Assembly (NCBI GenBank): GCA_036785325.1
Contig: JAXIVH010000015.1
Span: 5,614,101-5,678,100 of the forward strand
Direction of reading: 5' to 3'
Length of the DNA: 64,000 nt
DNA from: Urophycis tenuis
Taxonomy: Eukaryota; Chordata; Actinopteri; Gadiformes; Phycidae
The position numbers were made by a program, and so were the translations under genes. This document shows positions 57,754 to 64,000 of this stretch, in pieces (the stretch's first letter is position 1; each line of letters starts with the position of its first letter). The notes under the pieces were generated by a model. That model saw only the letters and a list, made by a program, of their open reading frames with translations, was not told where the DNA came from and ran no database searches.

Positions 57754-58563
57754 AGAACATGACACATTAAAAGTATTACATCTAATAACATGGGGTGGCT
57801 GTTTTGGAATGAAAATAGGATCTAGAACCTTCCTGGTTTGGCCAATGAGAATGCTACCAATTCACACGGTGCACAGTTATGAAGCCTCATTTGATGTTAT
57901 CACCTCATGCATGTCACAGCATCCAAGAAACAATTAGCAGATAGCATATGGATATTTGCCAGCTGGCCTATCATAGTCTCAGCAACTATGAGAATTGAGA
58001 ATAAACATAACGTTAGCCGACGACGCCTCGATCAGAAGCCTTCTGAAGGGGAGGACCAGGGTCATCAGTGGGTCAGACCTTTGTGTCATGTGTCCATCCT
58101 AAACGGGTCAAAAAGGAAACACTTATTGATTTTAGAAAGTCGTCACCCAGCCCCACTGACGCCATGTCTCAACGAAAGCGGGATGCAGAACCGTCCCGTT
58201 CAGCTCACGAGACTGCTGGCAATTCACACGGCGCGGCTATGAACCCTCATTCGATGTTATCGTATTCATTCCTTCTGTTTAACCTGCGTGTGGGTGATCT
58301 TAAGACCAAGATCCATCCCCGCCAACACGGGTGAACAGATACTGGCACCAAATCCAACAGGTGTCATGCGTGCGTTTGTGAAGAGCCACGAGACTGCGCC
58401 ATCTGAGGGAACACGGGGTCATATGGGTCAGCATTCAGCCTGTTCAGAAAATAAAGGATGGGCACATTGCGATGTTTTTGTGTTCGCTAAATCACCTCGG
58501 TGGGGGCGTAGGCAACACATCAGTGGAGCAGGACCACACAGCCACCAAGCACATAAAACAAAC
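57754..58563. other. Intergenic with dispersed-repeat scrap
   Basis: 58360-58500 carries fragments of the dispersed repeat seen at 48836-49560 (GGGTCAGCATTCAGCCTG, TTTTGTGTTCGCTAAATCAC). Otherwise unique; no gene seen. Confidence 0.5.
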
Positions 58564-58948
58564 TTTATTTCCATGTGTTAGCGTGACACCATAGCTTAAT
58601 ATTAAGCAGAAACAAAACAACAAATCAACGCCAATACACCTTCTACTCTCTGACGACCACTCTGCATACGGAGTCTTTAAGAAACACTTGACGATAACAT
58701 GAATCGTTTTCTAGAAACATTGCAATTACCCTATTTCAATATTTATATTAAAAAAAATGATATAAATTAGTTCCTTCTGAAGCTGCACATTTTTCAGCTT
58801 TCTACTGTACGTACAGTGGGACTTCCAACGAAATGAACAAAATATGTGTAAGTTCTCCTACAAATCATGTATATAATATATAGATATATTATACATAAAA
58901 CGAAGGTGCAGACACATGGTCCCTAACCGGTCCATTCTGCTCCGTCAG

Positions 58949-59148
<200 letters not shown>

Positions 59149-59804
59149 CCCTGCAGTCACATGGGACACAGATCTGTACAGCTACCTGCTAACCAGGCTG
59201 ACGGAGCAGAGTTTAGGTCCCGATGAGAGGGTAAAAAGGTCCTGGCGAAACACAAAGCAACGCAGAGTGACATAGAAAGTTTAGCGCGTGCGCAAAATAA
59301 AAACACTGAGGACACTCAGTGATGGGTCACAACCGATCACGTTTAAAATACCTTCCCGGCAGTTCAGTGAACCGCATAAGGAAATCACTTGATCACATTC
59401 TTTGTCTAACCCGTTTACACGCGTCACACGTCACACGTCAGCACACACGGTTCAGAAAGCTGTGAGACCTTCAGCAGACACACAGGAGGGGCCTCGCCAT
59501 ATTTACATCTTCATCACAAGCCTTCAACGCATCTTCCACTTTGTACAATGATTGAGTCGCACGCAGAGAGGAGCCAGGCCACGCCCACATAGGCGAAAGG
59601 CCACGCCCACAGAGGAGCCAGGCTCGTGGAGCACGGGTGGGGGAAACATGTGTGTGTGTGTGAAGTAACCTCCACCACTGAGGGCGGGCGGCCCCCCGGG
59701 GGGCGGGGCTAGCAACAGGACTGTCCATAGGTGGCCCACCACGGTTTGGATGGAGAACCTAGAGGTCCATTTATATGATGTGGTTAAAGCTTCAAGGGAG
59801 TGAG

Positions 59805-60070
59805 GAGCAGAGGGAGGTGAGGAGGTGAAGAGCTGAGCTGAGGAGCTGAGGTGAATAGCTGAGGTGAGCAGCTGAGGTGAAGAGGTGAAGAGGTGAATAG
59901 GTGAGGTGAGGATCTGAGGAGGTGAAGAGCTAAGGAGCTGAGGTGAAGAGGTGAATAGCTGAGGTGAGGATCTGAGGAGGTGAAGGGGTAAGAAGCTAAG
60001 GAGCTGAGGTGAAGAGGTGAATAGTTGAGGCGAGGAGCTGAGGAGGTGAAGAGCTGAAGAGTTGAGCTGA
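59805..60070. repeat. Purine-rich degenerate tandem repeat
   Basis: Irregular array of AGGTGAAG, GAGCTGAG and AGGTGAAT-type blocks of 8-10 bp. One strand is nearly all A/G plus T at fixed spots. In the predicted aminopeptidase transcript it would be a pyrimidine-rich CTTCACCTC/CAGCTC tract. Confidence 0.85.
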
Positions 60071-60737
60071 TTGACTCATAACGAGTTGGAGAGTGGTCTC
60101 TCATATCACACGGAGCTGAGGCGAAGCAGCTCAGGTCAACACGTGCCGCGCTGCGGTGTCCGTGTCAGGCACACGTTTCCCCGCCAGCCGGGGGTCCGGG
60201 CCGGCCGGCCGGTGGGTGGGCGTGTGGGTGGGTGGGGTGCAGCACTGCAGCCTCCCTGCTCAGAGACTCCTTCATGTGGGGAGATCAAAGAGCACACCCA
60301 CCTCCAAGAAGAGGAGTGTCTGGAGAAGCACTAACGTCTGTCTGCCTTTCTGTCTCTCTGGCCGGAGCATGAGGGCTGTGGCAGGGTAACTGGGGGGGGG
60401 GGGGGGGGGAGGCTGTGGTGTAACCATGACAACAGACGTTTTGGTCGACAGTGCTAAAAAAGTGCAGTGTCTCGGCGGGGCGCGAGGCCGCAGGAGCCAC
60501 CCTGAGCTCGGGGAACAGTCACACGGCCAATCGCAAGAGAGGAAAACACAGGCACACAGGCACACACACAGGCACACTTTCCAGGCAGGAGGAGTAAGTA
60601 CAACCTTTGGCTTCTGTGGTTCCTCGTTATCAAGAGATCAAGAGCTATACTGCCAATGTCTAGAGATGGGGGGGGGGGGGGGGCCCTGCATGAGCGGGGC
60701 ATGGGTGAGTGGGGCTGGAGGGAGGGGGGGGGGGGGG

Positions 60738-63837
<3,100 letters not shown>

Positions 63838-64000
63838 CTGCACACACACACACAACAGCGACACAAAGTATTTTGATTGACATTGACCGGGACCAACCGA
63901 GTCGCTCCACTGGGCCACTGAGTGTCCTCGTGTTCAGTCAGCGCTCTGCATCGACCCTGACCATGTTCAACAACAGCATCCTGAACAGTTTTAAGACAAC

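Overview
This is a piece of a teleost fish genome. The evidence is spliced genes with vertebrate-type exons, dense (CA)n/(GT)n and other microsatellites, L2-type LINEs with the fish-typical ACATTTA-rich 3' tail, CR1/Rex-like LINEs, tRNA-derived SINEs and hAT-type non-autonomous transposons. A 200-base run of N (6292-6491) marks an assembly gap.

Four genes can be read exon by exon. On the minus strand lie mxd1 (coding 23128 to 12717, six exons, 223 aa, a Max-partner bHLH-zipper repressor) and, upstream of it, snrnp27 (28063 to 24904, six exons, 151 aa, a U4/U6.U5 tri-snRNP protein). The same two genes are neighbours in the same order and orientation on human chromosome 2p13. On the plus strand lies a complete ten-exon urea transporter of the SLC14 family (39315 to 44842, 497 aa). 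At the right edge, on the minus strand, are the last seven coding exons of an M1 aminopeptidase most like LNPEP (63837 to 60738); its catalytic part lies outside the window. All reading phases agree across the splice junctions of these four models. I see no functional link between the genes.

Layout: 1-6.3 kb holds a 22-copy 50-bp minisatellite, simple repeats, two long hairpins and a GC-rich block with a possible first exon of an unidentified gene. 6.5-9 kb is unique or simple sequence. 9-23.1 kb is mxd1 with a probable 3.7-kb 3' UTR. 23.1-24.7 kb is the mxd1 upstream region with a CCAAT cluster. 24.7-28.1 kb is snrnp27. 28.9-32.4 kb is a broken retrotransposon with a restriction-like endonuclease. 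32.4-39.3 kb is mostly decayed transposons and AT-rich sequence. 39.3-44.8 kb is the urea transporter. 44.9-58.5 kb is a transposon graveyard: SINEs, a second restriction-like-endonuclease LINE, a three-level nest of LINEs, a Rex1-like LINE and hAT elements. 58.5-64 kb is the aminopeptidase.

I found no new enzymatic or defence system. The most notable items are two diverged members of one endonuclease/reverse-transcriptase lineage, the nested L2 insertions with a readable target duplication, hAT elements with perfect 8-bp duplications (one 18 bp from a splice donor), three unrelated minisatellites that all have exactly 50-bp units, long perfect hairpins, and a DEKL repeat at the C-terminus of the urea transporter.
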